43,760 nucleotides of DNA, taken from contig JABXHR010000090.1 in the NCBI GenBank assembly GCA_013373515.1, positions 1-43,760 of the forward strand, read 5' to 3'. The notes under the pieces are model-generated. The model was not told the origin of the DNA. It was given only the letters and a program-made list of their open reading frames with translations, and did no database searches. Shown one piece after another: positions 8,968 to 16,375 of the stretch. The stretch is from Gammaproteobacteria bacterium. GTDB lineage: Bacteria; Pseudomonadota; Gammaproteobacteria; JABXHR01. Positions within the stretch are counted from its first letter, which is position 1, and each line of letters starts with the position of its first letter. Made by a program: the position numbers and the translations under genes.

Positions 8968-9282
8968 ATGACTGATAACAATGACAAACAGCCGATGACC
9001 AAATCGGAGCTGATTGATGCGCTTTCAATGGAGCAGCGGCACTTGGCGCACAAAGACGTCGAATTGGCCGTCAAAACCATTCTTGAGCAAATGAGCGATG
9101 CCTTGGCGACAGGCGAGCGAATTGAGATTCGCGGATTCGGATCATTTTCATTACATTTCCGCGCCCCACGTACCGGTCGCAACCCTAAGTCAGGTGATAC
9201 GGTTGAGTTATCCGGTAAACACGTTCCGCACTTCAAGCCCGGCAAAGATTTGCGTGAGCGAGTCAATAAAGACTTCGAATAA
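8968..9282 (+). CDS. ihfB: Integration host factor subunit beta
   Basis: The 104-residue HU-family DNA-bending protein pairs with IhfA. The signature [20 protein letters not shown] is at residues ~49-68 and contains the beta-arm approach; [22 protein letters not shown] follows. The N-terminus has ~9 extra residues compared with E. coli IhfB, where the protein begins at MTKSEL. ATG at 8995 would give that form, but the purine-rich GGTAAGCGA before 8968 favours the longer one. It lies in the conserved position after rpsA. Confidence 0.95.
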   Translation: MTDNNDKQPMTKSELIDALSMEQRHLAHKDVELAVKTILEQMSDALATGERIEIRGFGSFSLHFRAPRTGRNPKSGDTVELSGKHVPHFKPGKDLRERVNKDFE

Positions 9283-9315
9283 TACGGTCTTCATCTATTT
9301 GTCACGAGGACAATC

Positions 9316-10431
9316 GTGACACTCTCGAATATTATTCTTTGGGCAGTACTCAGTTTGAGTGTTGCGCTGATTATTTACTTGAGCCTGCCGATGTCGCCAA
9401 ACCGGCGAGCAGTGCGGCGGCACAAAGCATTTTACGCTGGTCTCAAGCACCTGCTGGTCGACCAGCCTGATCATGCGCTCGACGCGTTTATCAACCAGAT
9501 CCGAATTGATCAGGACTCTGCGGAACTTCATATCACTGTCGGTAGCTTGTTTCGCAAAAAAGGCGAAATCGACCGCGCAATCAAAATTCACAGTCAAATT
9601 GTCAAACAGAGCGCCTTGTCGCAGCAGTGGCGTGCCACAGCGCAGCTTGAGTTGGCCAATGACTATTTGGCCGCAGGTTGGTATGACCGCGGTGAAAGCG
9701 TACTTAATTCACTGCCGGAAGGTGAAATCCCTGAAGAGGTGGTGATGCGCACGTTGCTTGATGCGCTGGAGATTCAACGAGAGTGGCGCAAGGCACTGCA
9801 ATACACGGTGCAGCGACCACTGCAAGACCGCAATATCCAGCTTCGTGGTGTTCACTATTGCTGTGAGCTGGCAGTCGAAACCGGCGAGCTAAAGTGGTTG
9901 GACAGTGTGTCTGAACTCAAGTTGGTTGATAGCTTGCGCCCTGCGATCGAGCGATTTGTCCAGTCAGATGAGGCCCAGCGGCTTGCCATGTTGGACAAAA
10001 TGATGGACATGCTGTCGCTTGACCCAAATAAACTGAATTTCTGTTTTCAGGCGCTTGCTGATAGTGTCATTAAATCGAATAACACATCGAAAATTCAGCA
10101 TTTTTCAGACTGGTTACTGACGTATAAACTGCCCTATGAGCAGGTTAAGCAATTTGCGTCGCAAGCCGAGCCTCACCTAATCGTGGGTTGGCTAGCGACT
10201 TATGTGGTGCGTCATCCAAGTCTCACTGCACTGAATGATTATTTAGAGCGCTTGCCTGTCCAAGAAGAGGTTGTCACTGCGCTAGCACCGTTGGTGACCA
10301 AAATGGCGACACAGCGCAAACGTTACCGCTGTACGGACTGTGGGTTCAAAGCGGATCAGATCTATTGGCAGTGCCCAGGCTGCCGAGCGTGGGAGACCAT
10401 GTTATTTGTCCCGGGCATTGAAGGCCACTGA
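9316..10431 (+). CDS. lapB: Lipopolysaccharide assembly protein B (TPR/rubredoxin-like)
   Basis: The 371-residue membrane-anchored protein has one N-terminal transmembrane helix (residues ~5-24), then tetratricopeptide-like repeats beginning with [19 protein letters not shown]. It ends in a rubredoxin-like zinc knuckle, CTDCGF with CPGC about 17 residues later. LapB (YciM) controls LpxC proteolysis through FtsH and so balances LPS with phospholipid synthesis at the inner membrane. The start is GTG with GAGGA eight bases upstream. The usual partner gene lapA, which lies before lapB in E. coli, is missing; only 33 bases separate ihfB and lapB. Confidence 0.92.
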   Translation: MTLSNIILWAVLSLSVALIIYLSLPMSPNRRAVRRHKAFYAGLKHLLVDQPDHALDAFINQIRIDQDSAELHITVGSLFRKKGEIDRAIKIHSQIVKQSALSQQWRATAQLELANDYLAAGWYDRGESVLNSLPEGEIPEEVVMRTLLDALEIQREWRKALQYTVQRPLQDRNIQLRGVHYCCELAVETGELKWLDSVSELKLVDSLRPAIERFVQSDEAQRLAMLDKMMDMLSLDPNKLNFCFQALADSVIKSNNTSKIQHFSDWLLTYKLPYEQVKQFASQAEPHLIVGWLATYVVRHPSLTALNDYLERLPVQEEVVTALAPLVTKMATQRKRYRCTDCGFKADQIYWQCPGCRAWETMLFVPGIEGH

Positions 10432-10445
10432 ACAAGGAGTTGAAC

Positions 10446-11129
10446 TTGAAATCCCCCGTAATTGTCGCCCTCGATTTTGCGACCCCTAAAGATGCGCTCG
10501 CCTTGGCAGGACAGTTAGACCCAACCATGTGCAGAGTGAAGGTCGGCAAAGAATTATTTACTGCCTCTGGACCTGCATTGGTTGAGCAGCTGCAGTCTCT
10601 AGGGTTTGAGGTGTTTTTGGATCTCAAGTTTCACGATATTCCAAACACGGTTGCCGGGGCCTTGCGTGCTGCGTCAGCGTTGGGGGTTTGGATGGTCAAC
10701 GTCCATGCGCTGGGTGGTCCTGCAATGCTTGAAGCGGCTCGAGCGGCAGTGGGTGATGACACCAAATTAATCGCGGTGACGGTTTTGACCAGTATGGATG
10801 CAAGTCAATTAACTGCGATCGGTCTTGGCGATGGCCCTGAGGCACAAGTGTTAAAGCTGGCAGGTTTAACGCATGCAGCGGGTTTGGATGGCGTGGTTTG
10901 TTCTCCGCTCGAGGCGGCGGCATTGAAGCAAAGATTTGGTGAGAAATTTTGTTTGGTGACACCAGGGGTTCGCCCAGCTGACAGTGCCAAAGGGGATCAA
11001 AAGCGTGTGATGACGCCGAAATCGGCGTTGGAAGCCGGCTCTAATTATTTGGTTATTGGTCGTCCAATTTCACAGGCCAACGACCCGAATCAAGCGCTTG
11101 TTTCAATTTTAGAATCATTGGAGTCATAA
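10446..11129 (+). CDS. pyrF: Orotidine 5'-phosphate decarboxylase
   Basis: The 227-residue enzyme forms UMP from OMP in pyrimidine synthesis. IVALDF is at the N-terminus, and the catalytic Asp-x-Lys-x-x-Asp pattern is in [13 protein letters not shown] near residue 58. TPGVRP (phosphate loop) and YLVIGRPI lie near the C-terminus. Two TTG codons could start it, at 10440 and 10446. AAGGAG at 10434-10439 is six bases before 10446 but abuts 10440, so the second is chosen. The lapB-pyrF order is as in E. coli. The next gene follows the stop with no gap. Confidence 0.95.
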   Translation: MKSPVIVALDFATPKDALALAGQLDPTMCRVKVGKELFTASGPALVEQLQSLGFEVFLDLKFHDIPNTVAGALRAASALGVWMVNVHALGGPAMLEAARAAVGDDTKLIAVTVLTSMDASQLTAIGLGDGPEAQVLKLAGLTHAAGLDGVVCSPLEAAALKQRFGEKFCLVTPGVRPADSAKGDQKRVMTPKSALEAGSNYLVIGRPISQANDPNQALVSILESLES

Positions 11130-11702
11130 ATGTTAGACAAGGTGTTTATCGACGCGCAGAGTTTGTTGATGGATTCATATCGGCTTGCTGCGCAAATTGA
11201 GGCCAGCGGCTTTATTCCGAATTTTATTGTTGGTGTTTGGCGCGGTGGCACACCTGTGGGTATTGCCGTACAAGAGTTCTTTGAATATATGGGTCACGAT
11301 ACCGATCATATCTCGATCCGTACCTCATCTTATGATGGCATGAATCGGCAAGAGCGGGATGTACGTGTACATGGCATGGACTACATCATTCGCAATATCA
11401 ACAGCGAGGATCGTTTGCTGATTGTCGATGATGTATTCGACACTGGCTTGTCAGTCGATGCGATTATTCGCCATCTCGCAGAACGCGCCCGCAAAAATAT
11501 GCCAGAAACGCGTATCGCAACGGCCTATTACAAGCCTACCAAAAATCGTACAGAGCGCATTCCTGACTATTACGTGCATGAATCTGCTGATTGGTTGGTG
11601 TTTCCGCATGAATTGGTGGGCATGTCTAAAGAAGAGCTTGAGCAGCACAAGCCCGGGTTTTTAGATATTGTGGCCTCTGTTCGTCCCGTGGTGGTGTCTT
11701 AG
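11130..11702 (+). CDS. Purine-type (hypoxanthine-like) phosphoribosyltransferase
   Basis: The 190-residue type I phosphoribosyltransferase carries the PRPP-binding signature LLIVDDVFDTGLS at residues ~92-104 and an N-terminal IVGVWRGGTPVG loop. Such enzymes join a base to PRPP. Homologues in marine gammaproteobacteria are usually annotated as hypoxanthine phosphoribosyltransferase, but the base specificity cannot be read from sequence. ATG follows the pyrF stop with no spacer, and GGAG lies before it inside pyrF, so the two are co-transcribed. The pairing suggests nucleotide salvage alongside de novo UMP synthesis. Confidence 0.82.
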   Translation: MLDKVFIDAQSLLMDSYRLAAQIEASGFIPNFIVGVWRGGTPVGIAVQEFFEYMGHDTDHISIRTSSYDGMNRQERDVRVHGMDYIIRNINSEDRLLIVDDVFDTGLSVDAIIRHLAERARKNMPETRIATAYYKPTKNRTERIPDYYVHESADWLVFPHELVGMSKEELEQHKPGFLDIVASVRPVVVS

Positions 11703-11738
11703 GGAAGCTCGCAACAAGTCTCGGCACGTTTCGACAAA

Positions 11739-11836
11739 GCGAGATTTGTTCAGGCTAGGCGGATTGCGCAGAGAGTGACCAGTCCTTTTCAATGGTCCGA
11801 CACTCGGCAATCCAACGTAGGATGAGCAAATCTCGC
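11739..11836. repeat. Large intergenic palindromic element (MITE/REP-like)
   Basis: The outer arms GCGAGATTTGTTC (11739-11751) and GAGCAAATCTCGC (11824-11836) pair over 13 bp with one G-U. Nested inside, GGATTG (11761-11766) pairs with CAATCC (11808-11813), GAGTG (11773-11777) with CACTC (11801-11805), and GACCA (11777-11781) with TGGTC (11793-11797), around an 11-base apical loop. The whole ~98 bases can fold into one long interrupted hairpin on either strand. The lack of a T-run argues against a simple terminator. The layout recalls repeated intergenic palindromes of marine gammaproteobacteria; copy number cannot be judged from one window. Confidence 0.65.
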
Positions 11837-11880
11837 AAAGTCCCTCCGGGCGGTGTTTTTAGGGGGTGGCCTAGGCCGCA

Positions 11881-12017
11881 CTGAGCGTTCTGGGTCGCCG
11901 GGCGGTCGATACTCTCGATAAGGGGTGCGCACGCTAGTGAACCATTATGCTTCGAGAATCTCCTAGCTCAGCACGCTGGATGGCCAGCCCCGTCAAACTC
12001 TCCCGCGAAACGCTCAG
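11881..12017. repeat. Second long-range inverted repeat
   Basis: CTGAGCGTT (11881-11889) is the exact reverse complement of AACGCTCAG (12009-12017), enclosing 119 bases. Flanking bases add only weak pairing. It may be the ends of a second palindromic element, or part of a larger composite with the one just before it. Confidence 0.4.
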
Positions 12018-12036
12018 AGACTTATTCCGAGCTTTC

Positions 12037-12495
12037 TTAGTCTTCGTCTGGCGTGATTTCGTCTGATGTTTGCGCTTTGTTGATGCGAGCATAAGCGCAC
12101 TCAAATGCGGGTTTTTGAAACTTTTTCAGCCCGCTTTCTGCAAAATCAATCGATAGGGGATAACGCTTGAGCGTTTCTTTTAGCGTGGTGTTTTTGATGA
12201 GTTTGACCGTGTAATCGGGCAAGCTTTGCAGCAAGGCCTCGAGTTTGAAACTCTCCGCACTACCGGAAAACTTTCCCTTGGTTGGTCGCTCACGGACGAT
12301 GACCTCACTGACTTTGTAGTCGCTTAGAAATTGTCCAAGTGCCCGCTGCAGATAGCGCACGTCGTTTTGGCGAATAGTGTCGCGAAGACTTAAGCGAGGG
12401 TTGCGAGTCGGTACAATCTCGATCAGCCCTTTGTCATATTCTAATACGCAAAAAGTCACTTCTCGTCCGCTAATGTCTGCGCCACAGATTCGCAT
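12037..12495 (-). CDS. DUF3010 family protein
   Basis: The 152-residue protein resembles DUF3010 proteins of gammaproteobacteria: an N-terminal MRICGADISG strand, a central VRER-TKGKFSGSAESFKLEALLQ region and a C-terminal GLKKFQKPAFECAYA segment. The fold suggests an RNase H-like or resolvase-like alpha/beta protein (acidic residue in the first strand and a KGKFSG core), but no function is established. The longest frame begins at TTG 12507. ATG 12495 matches the family N-terminus and has GGGAAG five bases upstream, so it is preferred. It is monocistronic and divergent from the next gene. Confidence 0.8.
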   Translation of the reverse strand: MRICGADISGREVTFCVLEYDKGLIEIVPTRNPRLSLRDTIRQNDVRYLQRALGQFLSDYKVSEVIVRERPTKGKFSGSAESFKLEALLQSLPDYTVKLIKNTTLKETLKRYPLSIDFAESGLKKFQKPAFECAYARINKAQTSDEITPDED

Positions 12496-12538
12496 TGTGC
12501 TTCCCAAGATCTAAAACCCATAGTTTACACCCAAAAGC

Positions 12539-12570
12539 CGCTCGTTTACTTCACGAAGACCTCACGAGCG
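12539..12570. promoter_or_regulatory. Inverted repeat in the divergent DUF3010 / cNMP-CBS promoter region
   Basis: CGCTCGT (12539-12545) and ACGAGCG (12564-12570) form a perfect 7-bp dyad with an 18-base spacer, 37 bases before the ATG of the following gene. It could be an operator or a 5'-leader hairpin. No known regulator motif was recognised. Confidence 0.4.
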
Positions 12571-12606
12571 AATAGACTGTGTGGATACGCAAACCCCTCG
12601 TCACTT

Positions 12607-14454
12607 ATGAACGCAGAACTAAAAATAATCTTTGACCGGTTAGCCAAGAATGCGCCGTTTGACGTGGTGCCGGTGGCGCGGTTGCGACAAACGGCAAAAA
12701 CGGTGTACATGGAATACTTCACCGCGGGAGAGGAAATTCTTCCCACGGGTGTGCGCAATCCTGCGCTTGGCATTGTTGTGACAGGATCTGTCGACATTAA
12801 AGATGGGGAAGGGCGGCTATTTGCGCGCGCAGAGAATGGCGGTTATTTTGGATTTTTTTCGCTGTTGCTGCGTCGTCCTACCCATCACCAAGTGGTGGCG
12901 ATTGAGGATTGCTTGATCTACCGTGTCCCCGCCGAAGAATTTGATTTGCTGCGCCATGAGTTTGATGCATTTGATATGTATTTTGCCGAGGAGCATGAGC
13001 AGCGACTGCGTAGCGCCCTCACAAAGCAACGAAATGAAGATGGATTGATGACAATTTTTGCACGAGATCTGATTCGTCGTGAGCCACTGACCATCGATCA
13101 GACGCAAACGGTTCAGCACGCCGCTCAGATTATGCGCGAGCATCGTGCCTCTTCGATTTTGGTGGTTGAGAATGATGCATTGATCGGCATTTTAACCGAC
13201 CGAGATCTTCGAAGCCGCATTGTAGCCGATGGTTTGCCCTACACCACGACGGTTGGCGAGATCATGACGCCGAATCCAGTGACTGCAGATGTGGGGGCAA
13301 TGGGCCATGAGCTGCTGTTGATTATGTCGCGGCGCAATGTTCATCATGTGCCCGTATGTGAGCGTTCGCGCCCACTTGGGATGGTGTCCATGACGGATTT
13401 GATGCAGGCGCAGAGTAGTAACAGTGCCTTTTTGGCTGTGCAGATTCACAACCAGCAGTCGGTCGAAGGGCTGGTGAAACAATCGGCGCGGATCAGCGAC
13501 ACCTTTATCCAGCTCGCACAGGCAGATGCGACGGCGGAAGCCATTGGGCATGTGATGACTTCTATCGGCGAAGCGGTCACACGGCGATTGATTTGGCTGG
13601 CGCAACAATCCCTAGGCCCGGCACCGTGCAGTTATGCGTGGATGAGCTTCGGCTCTCAGGGGCGCTCAGAGCAAACTGCTAAAACTGATCAAGACAATGG
13701 TTTGATTTTCGGTCACGACTATAACCCGATTGACCATGCTGACTATTTTGCAAAGCTGGCGGACTTTGTCTGTGATGGACTAGACCAGTGTGGCTACGTA
13801 TTTTGCCCCGGCAATATCATGGCGACCAATCCAGAGTTGCGGCAGAGCCTAGAGGGCTGGAAGCATAAGTTTACGCAATGGATCACCACGCCAACGCCAG
13901 AAGCGTTGATGTACATCAGCACCTTTTTTGATTTGCGCTGTATTGATGGGGAAGAGTCGCTAGTTAGTGCACTCCAGCAACACGTCCTTGAAACTGCTCG
14001 TCCTAATACTGGCTTTTTGGCAATGCTGGCGTCCAATGCGCTGCAATTTAGCCCACCCATAGGTTTCTTTCGCCAGTTTGTCCTTGAGGACAATGGTAAT
14101 GAAGGCAAGGGAATTGACCTCAAGCTGCGTGGCACGGTGCCCATTATCGATATTGCGCGTGTTTATGCCTTGGCCAATCAGATCGATTCGGTCAATACCT
14201 TTGATCGTCTGCGCGGCATAGATCGCAGTCATGGCATTTCACATGAAATGGCTCGAGACCTCATCGATACCTATGAGTATGTGGCCAATGTTCGAATTCA
14301 TCACCAGTATCGATTGTTGCTCGACAATAAACCTGCGGATAACTTCGCCCGACCATCTGACTTATCGCAGTTTGAGCGCCAACACTTGAAAGATGCCTTT
14401 AATGTGATTCGCAAGATGCAAGGCTTTATCGCGCAGCGCTACGGAGCGAGATAG
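12607..14454 (+). CDS. cNMP-binding / CBS / DUF294 nucleotidyltransferase-like protein
   Basis: The 615-residue soluble protein has four parts: a cyclic-nucleotide-binding-type beta-barrel (~20-130), a pair of CBS domains (~150-275, with GILTDRDLRSRIV and MGMVSMTDLM-like ends), a DUF294 nucleotidyltransferase-like domain (~300-440) and a DUF294 C-terminal helical domain (~460-605). The nucleotidyltransferase signature FGSQGRSEQTAKTDQDNG is near residue 345 and keeps the G-S and D-x-D pattern, as in GlnD-type enzymes. Relatives commonly sit beside a DnaQ-like exonuclease and a sodium/solute symporter with acetate genes. Here the exonuclease is next, overlapping by one base, but no symporter is in sight. 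The ligand and target are unknown. Confidence 0.85.
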   Translation: MNAELKIIFDRLAKNAPFDVVPVARLRQTAKTVYMEYFTAGEEILPTGVRNPALGIVVTGSVDIKDGEGRLFARAENGGYFGFFSLLLRRPTHHQVVAIEDCLIYRVPAEEFDLLRHEFDAFDMYFAEEHEQRLRSALTKQRNEDGLMTIFARDLIRREPLTIDQTQTVQHAAQIMREHRASSILVVENDALIGILTDRDLRSRIVADGLPYTTTVGEIMTPNPVTADVGAMGHELLLIMSRRNVHHVPVCERSRPLGMVSMTDLMQAQSSNSAFLAVQIHNQQSVEGLVKQSARISDTFIQLAQADATAEAIGHVMTSIGEAVTRRLIWLAQQSLGPAPCSYAWMSFGSQGRSEQTAKTDQDNGLIFGHDYNPIDHADYFAKLADFVCDGLDQCGYVFCPGNIMATNPELRQSLEGWKHKFTQWITTPTPEALMYISTFFDLRCIDGEESLVSALQQHVLETARPNTGFLAMLASNALQFSPPIGFFRQFVLEDNGNEGKGIDLKLRGTVPIIDIARVYALANQIDSVNTFDRLRGIDRSHGISHEMARDLIDTYEYVANVRIHHQYRLLLDNKPADNFARPSDLSQFERQHLKDAFNVIRKMQGFIAQRYGAR

Positions 14455-15149
14455 TGTTCAATAGCGTCAAGCGTTATCTGAAGCGCAGCCAAGCAGAGCA
14501 TTTGGCCGAACATGCCGAGTCGCCCTGGCTTAGAGACTATGCGGCAAAATTACCCCTCGATCGCCGTGCAAAGCTGCGGGATTTGCGGTTTGTGGCCATT
14601 GACATCGAGACCACGGGATTGGATGCAAGAATCCATGAGATTTTGTCAATTGGCACCGTCGATATTGAGGGTTTCCAAATTCGCTCAGAGTCCGCCCGGC
14701 AGTGGTGGGTCAAACCGCGTGGTCGGATTGAAGCGCAATCGGTGAACATTCATGGCATCACTGAATCACAGCTCGCTAACGCCCCTTATATTGAAGAGAT
14801 TGTGCCAGAGGTAATGGCGCATTTGTCTGGTGCGGTGTTACTTGCCCACAATGCCTTGATTGAACGTGACTTTCTGGCCGCTGCCATCTGGCAAGTTGAG
14901 GATGTCAAAGTCCCGTTTACCATGGCGGATACGCTTGTGTTGGAGCGAGCCAAATTGTTCCGACAAAACATTCCCATCAACCGCTTTGCCCTGCAACTCG
15001 ATACCGTGATGCAGCGCTATAACTTGCTGCAAGACCGTTCACACGATGCGCTGTCTGATGCACTGGGTTGTGCGCAAGTGGCGCTCGCGCTGTTCGCGCA
15101 CACCAAGATGCGTTCGCAATTGGACTTGAGGGCGATTCAATGGTGCTGA
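14454..15149 (+). CDS. DnaQ-like 3'-5' exonuclease (DEDDh)
   Basis: The 231-residue protein has all three exonuclease motifs: Exo I FVAIDIETTGLD (catalytic Asp and Glu at ~50 and 52), Exo II LLAHNALIERDFL near residue 128, and Exo III RSHDALSDALG near residue 190 with the DEDDh histidine. It resembles DNA polymerase III epsilon-like exonucleases that are encoded beside DUF294/CBS proteins and not the replicative epsilon subunit. The GTG start overlaps the preceding stop by one base. Its substrate is unknown. The 3' end overlaps the next gene by 10 bases. Confidence 0.88.
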   Translation: MFNSVKRYLKRSQAEHLAEHAESPWLRDYAAKLPLDRRAKLRDLRFVAIDIETTGLDARIHEILSIGTVDIEGFQIRSESARQWWVKPRGRIEAQSVNIHGITESQLANAPYIEEIVPEVMAHLSGAVLLAHNALIERDFLAAAIWQVEDVKVPFTMADTLVLERAKLFRQNIPINRFALQLDTVMQRYNLLQDRSHDALSDALGCAQVALALFAHTKMRSQLDLRAIQWC

Positions 15150-15679
15150 ACCTGCTGGTTTGGATTGTGGTGTTTGCACCGCTAATCACCGCAATCATTA
15201 GCATCGCAACGGGGCAGTGGGTCGAACCATTGACGGCTGCGATCACGATTTCGGGCTATAGCGCGCTGTGTTTTTATCTGGCGTCATTGGCCGCTAGACC
15301 GTTGGCCAAGCCACTGCGTACTTTGCAATTGATGCGCTTTCGTCGCCGGCTCGGCGTGACGTCTTTCGCCTATGCTGTGTTGCATTTGGTTTTGCATGGG
15401 ATCGATTTGGGCGGTGTTGCCGGGTTGAGCCGAGAAGTATTGGTTAGGCCCTTTCTCGCTTTGGGGTTTGTTGCCACAGTCGGGCTCACGGTATTGGCCG
15501 TTACATCGCTGAACTCTCTGCGCCGTAGATTGGGGCGTAGTTGGCAGTCTCTTCATCGTACAACACACTTACTTGCCGCCTTAATTACCGCCCATTATGT
15601 GCTTGCTCAGAAAGTCATTACCATTGAGCAATGGTTGGTGATCGCTGTGGTCGCCGCATTGTTGGTCCACCGAAAATGA
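15140..15679 (+). CDS. MsrQ-like heme-binding membrane protein (ferric reductase-like domain)
   Basis: The 179-residue protein has about five or six hydrophobic helices. It shows the MsrQ/YedZ pattern: RRLGVTSFAYAVLHLVLHG, then RPFLALGFVAT, AVTSLNSLRRRLGRSWQSLHRTTHL and a final TAHY, giving candidate heme histidines in helices 3, 5 and 6. MsrQ passes electrons from the quinone pool or a flavin reductase to the periplasmic methionine sulfoxide reductase MsrP. No msrP gene is adjacent, so the partner is unclear. ATG 15140 is preferred over a longer frame because GAGGG lies nine bases upstream. It ends in an ATGA overlap with the next gene. Confidence 0.72.
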   Translation: MVLNLLVWIVVFAPLITAIISIATGQWVEPLTAAITISGYSALCFYLASLAARPLAKPLRTLQLMRFRRRLGVTSFAYAVLHLVLHGIDLGGVAGLSREVLVRPFLALGFVATVGLTVLAVTSLNSLRRRLGRSWQSLHRTTHLLAALITAHYVLAQKVITIEQWLVIAVVAALLVHRK

Positions 15680-16281
15680 GGATTTGGCGACGCACATGGT
15701 ATGCGATCAAGCTGTGTTTTGCGCTTGGGATTGGCTGGATTGCAGCGGTGTCGGGTCTAGTGTTTTCGAGTGCGCAATCCAATCCAAGCGTGACAGCTGA
15801 CGCTGCGATTGTAATGGGTGCGGCGGCATGGAACGGGCGGCCTTCGCCTGTATTACAGAGCCGGTTGGATTATGCCGCGCAATTGTTCCTTCACCAGCAA
15901 GTGAAATGGGTTGTCGTCACTGGCGGCACCGGGGATAACGATTGGACCTCCGAGGGGGCGGTGGCAGCCGCCTATTTAATTCGACTAGGTTTACCTGAGA
16001 CAGCAATTATCAAAGAGACGCAAAGTCGCAATAGTTATCAAAATTTATGTTTGATCGCGCCGACTTTAAAGCAATTGTCGATTGAGACGCTTGCGGTGGT
16101 CACCGATCCGCCTCACGTGTATCGCAGCGCGTCAATTGCGCGAAGTTTGGGCTTTAAGGCCAAACCTGCTCCTATCGACCGCAGCCGCTTTGATAGTTTT
16201 GATTCGCTGATGAAATTTTATTTGCGTGAGATTTGGTATGCCTCTACCAGCTTTTTCGTTAACCATGGAAAGGGCTGTTAA
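15676..16281 (+). CDS. YdcF/ElyC-like DUF218 family membrane protein
   Basis: The 201-residue protein has one N-terminal transmembrane helix (~10-30) and a DUF218 alpha/beta domain. AAIVMGAAAWNGRPSPVLQSR near residue 45 is the family opening, followed by VVVTGGTGDND, EGAVAAAYL, the ETQSRNSYQNL helix and VVTDPPHVYRS. The family includes SanA, ElyC and YdcF, linked to envelope integrity, though the biochemical activity is unresolved. ATG 15676 sits in an ATGA overlap with the MsrQ-like gene and is chosen over a frame starting 45 bases upstream. It is the last gene of the four-gene run from 12607. Confidence 0.8.
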   Translation: MRIWRRTWYAIKLCFALGIGWIAAVSGLVFSSAQSNPSVTADAAIVMGAAAWNGRPSPVLQSRLDYAAQLFLHQQVKWVVVTGGTGDNDWTSEGAVAAAYLIRLGLPETAIIKETQSRNSYQNLCLIAPTLKQLSIETLAVVTDPPHVYRSASIARSLGFKAKPAPIDRSRFDSFDSLMKFYLREIWYASTSFFVNHGKGC

Positions 16282-16320
16282 ACGATACGTGACCTGATTC
16301 GAGATATGCTGATTCGTATT

Positions 16321-16347
16321 TAACGTTTCCCCCTTTTGCGCCGAAAC
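16321..16347 (+). promoter_or_regulatory. Sigma-28 (FliA)-type promoter before the chemoreceptor gene
   Basis: TAACGTTT (16321-16328), exactly 11 bases, then GCCGAAAC (16340-16347). The gammaproteobacterial FliA consensus is TAAAGTTT-N11-GCCGATAA, so 13 of 16 positions match with exact spacing. It lies 28 bases before the GTG start of a methyl-accepting chemotaxis-type gene, the class of gene normally under sigma-28. Confidence 0.7.
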
Positions 16348-16375
16348 TTAACCAATACAAAATGGGAACTTTCGC

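Larger units (their letters stand above)
11703..12036. other. 334-base gene-free spacer filled with inverted repeats
   Basis: This is the only stretch over 300 bases without a gene. It separates the convergent phosphoribosyltransferase and DUF3010 genes. No frame of useful length or coding character was found. It contains the large palindromic element at 11739-11836, the GGCCTAGGCC palindrome at 11868-11877 and a second long-range inverted repeat spanning 11881-12017. No transposase remnant is visible. Confidence 0.75.

Noticed and set aside
11703-12036. Remnant of a transposase or small gene in the spacer
   Set aside because: No frame on either strand has coding character, and the inverted repeats explain the sequence better.
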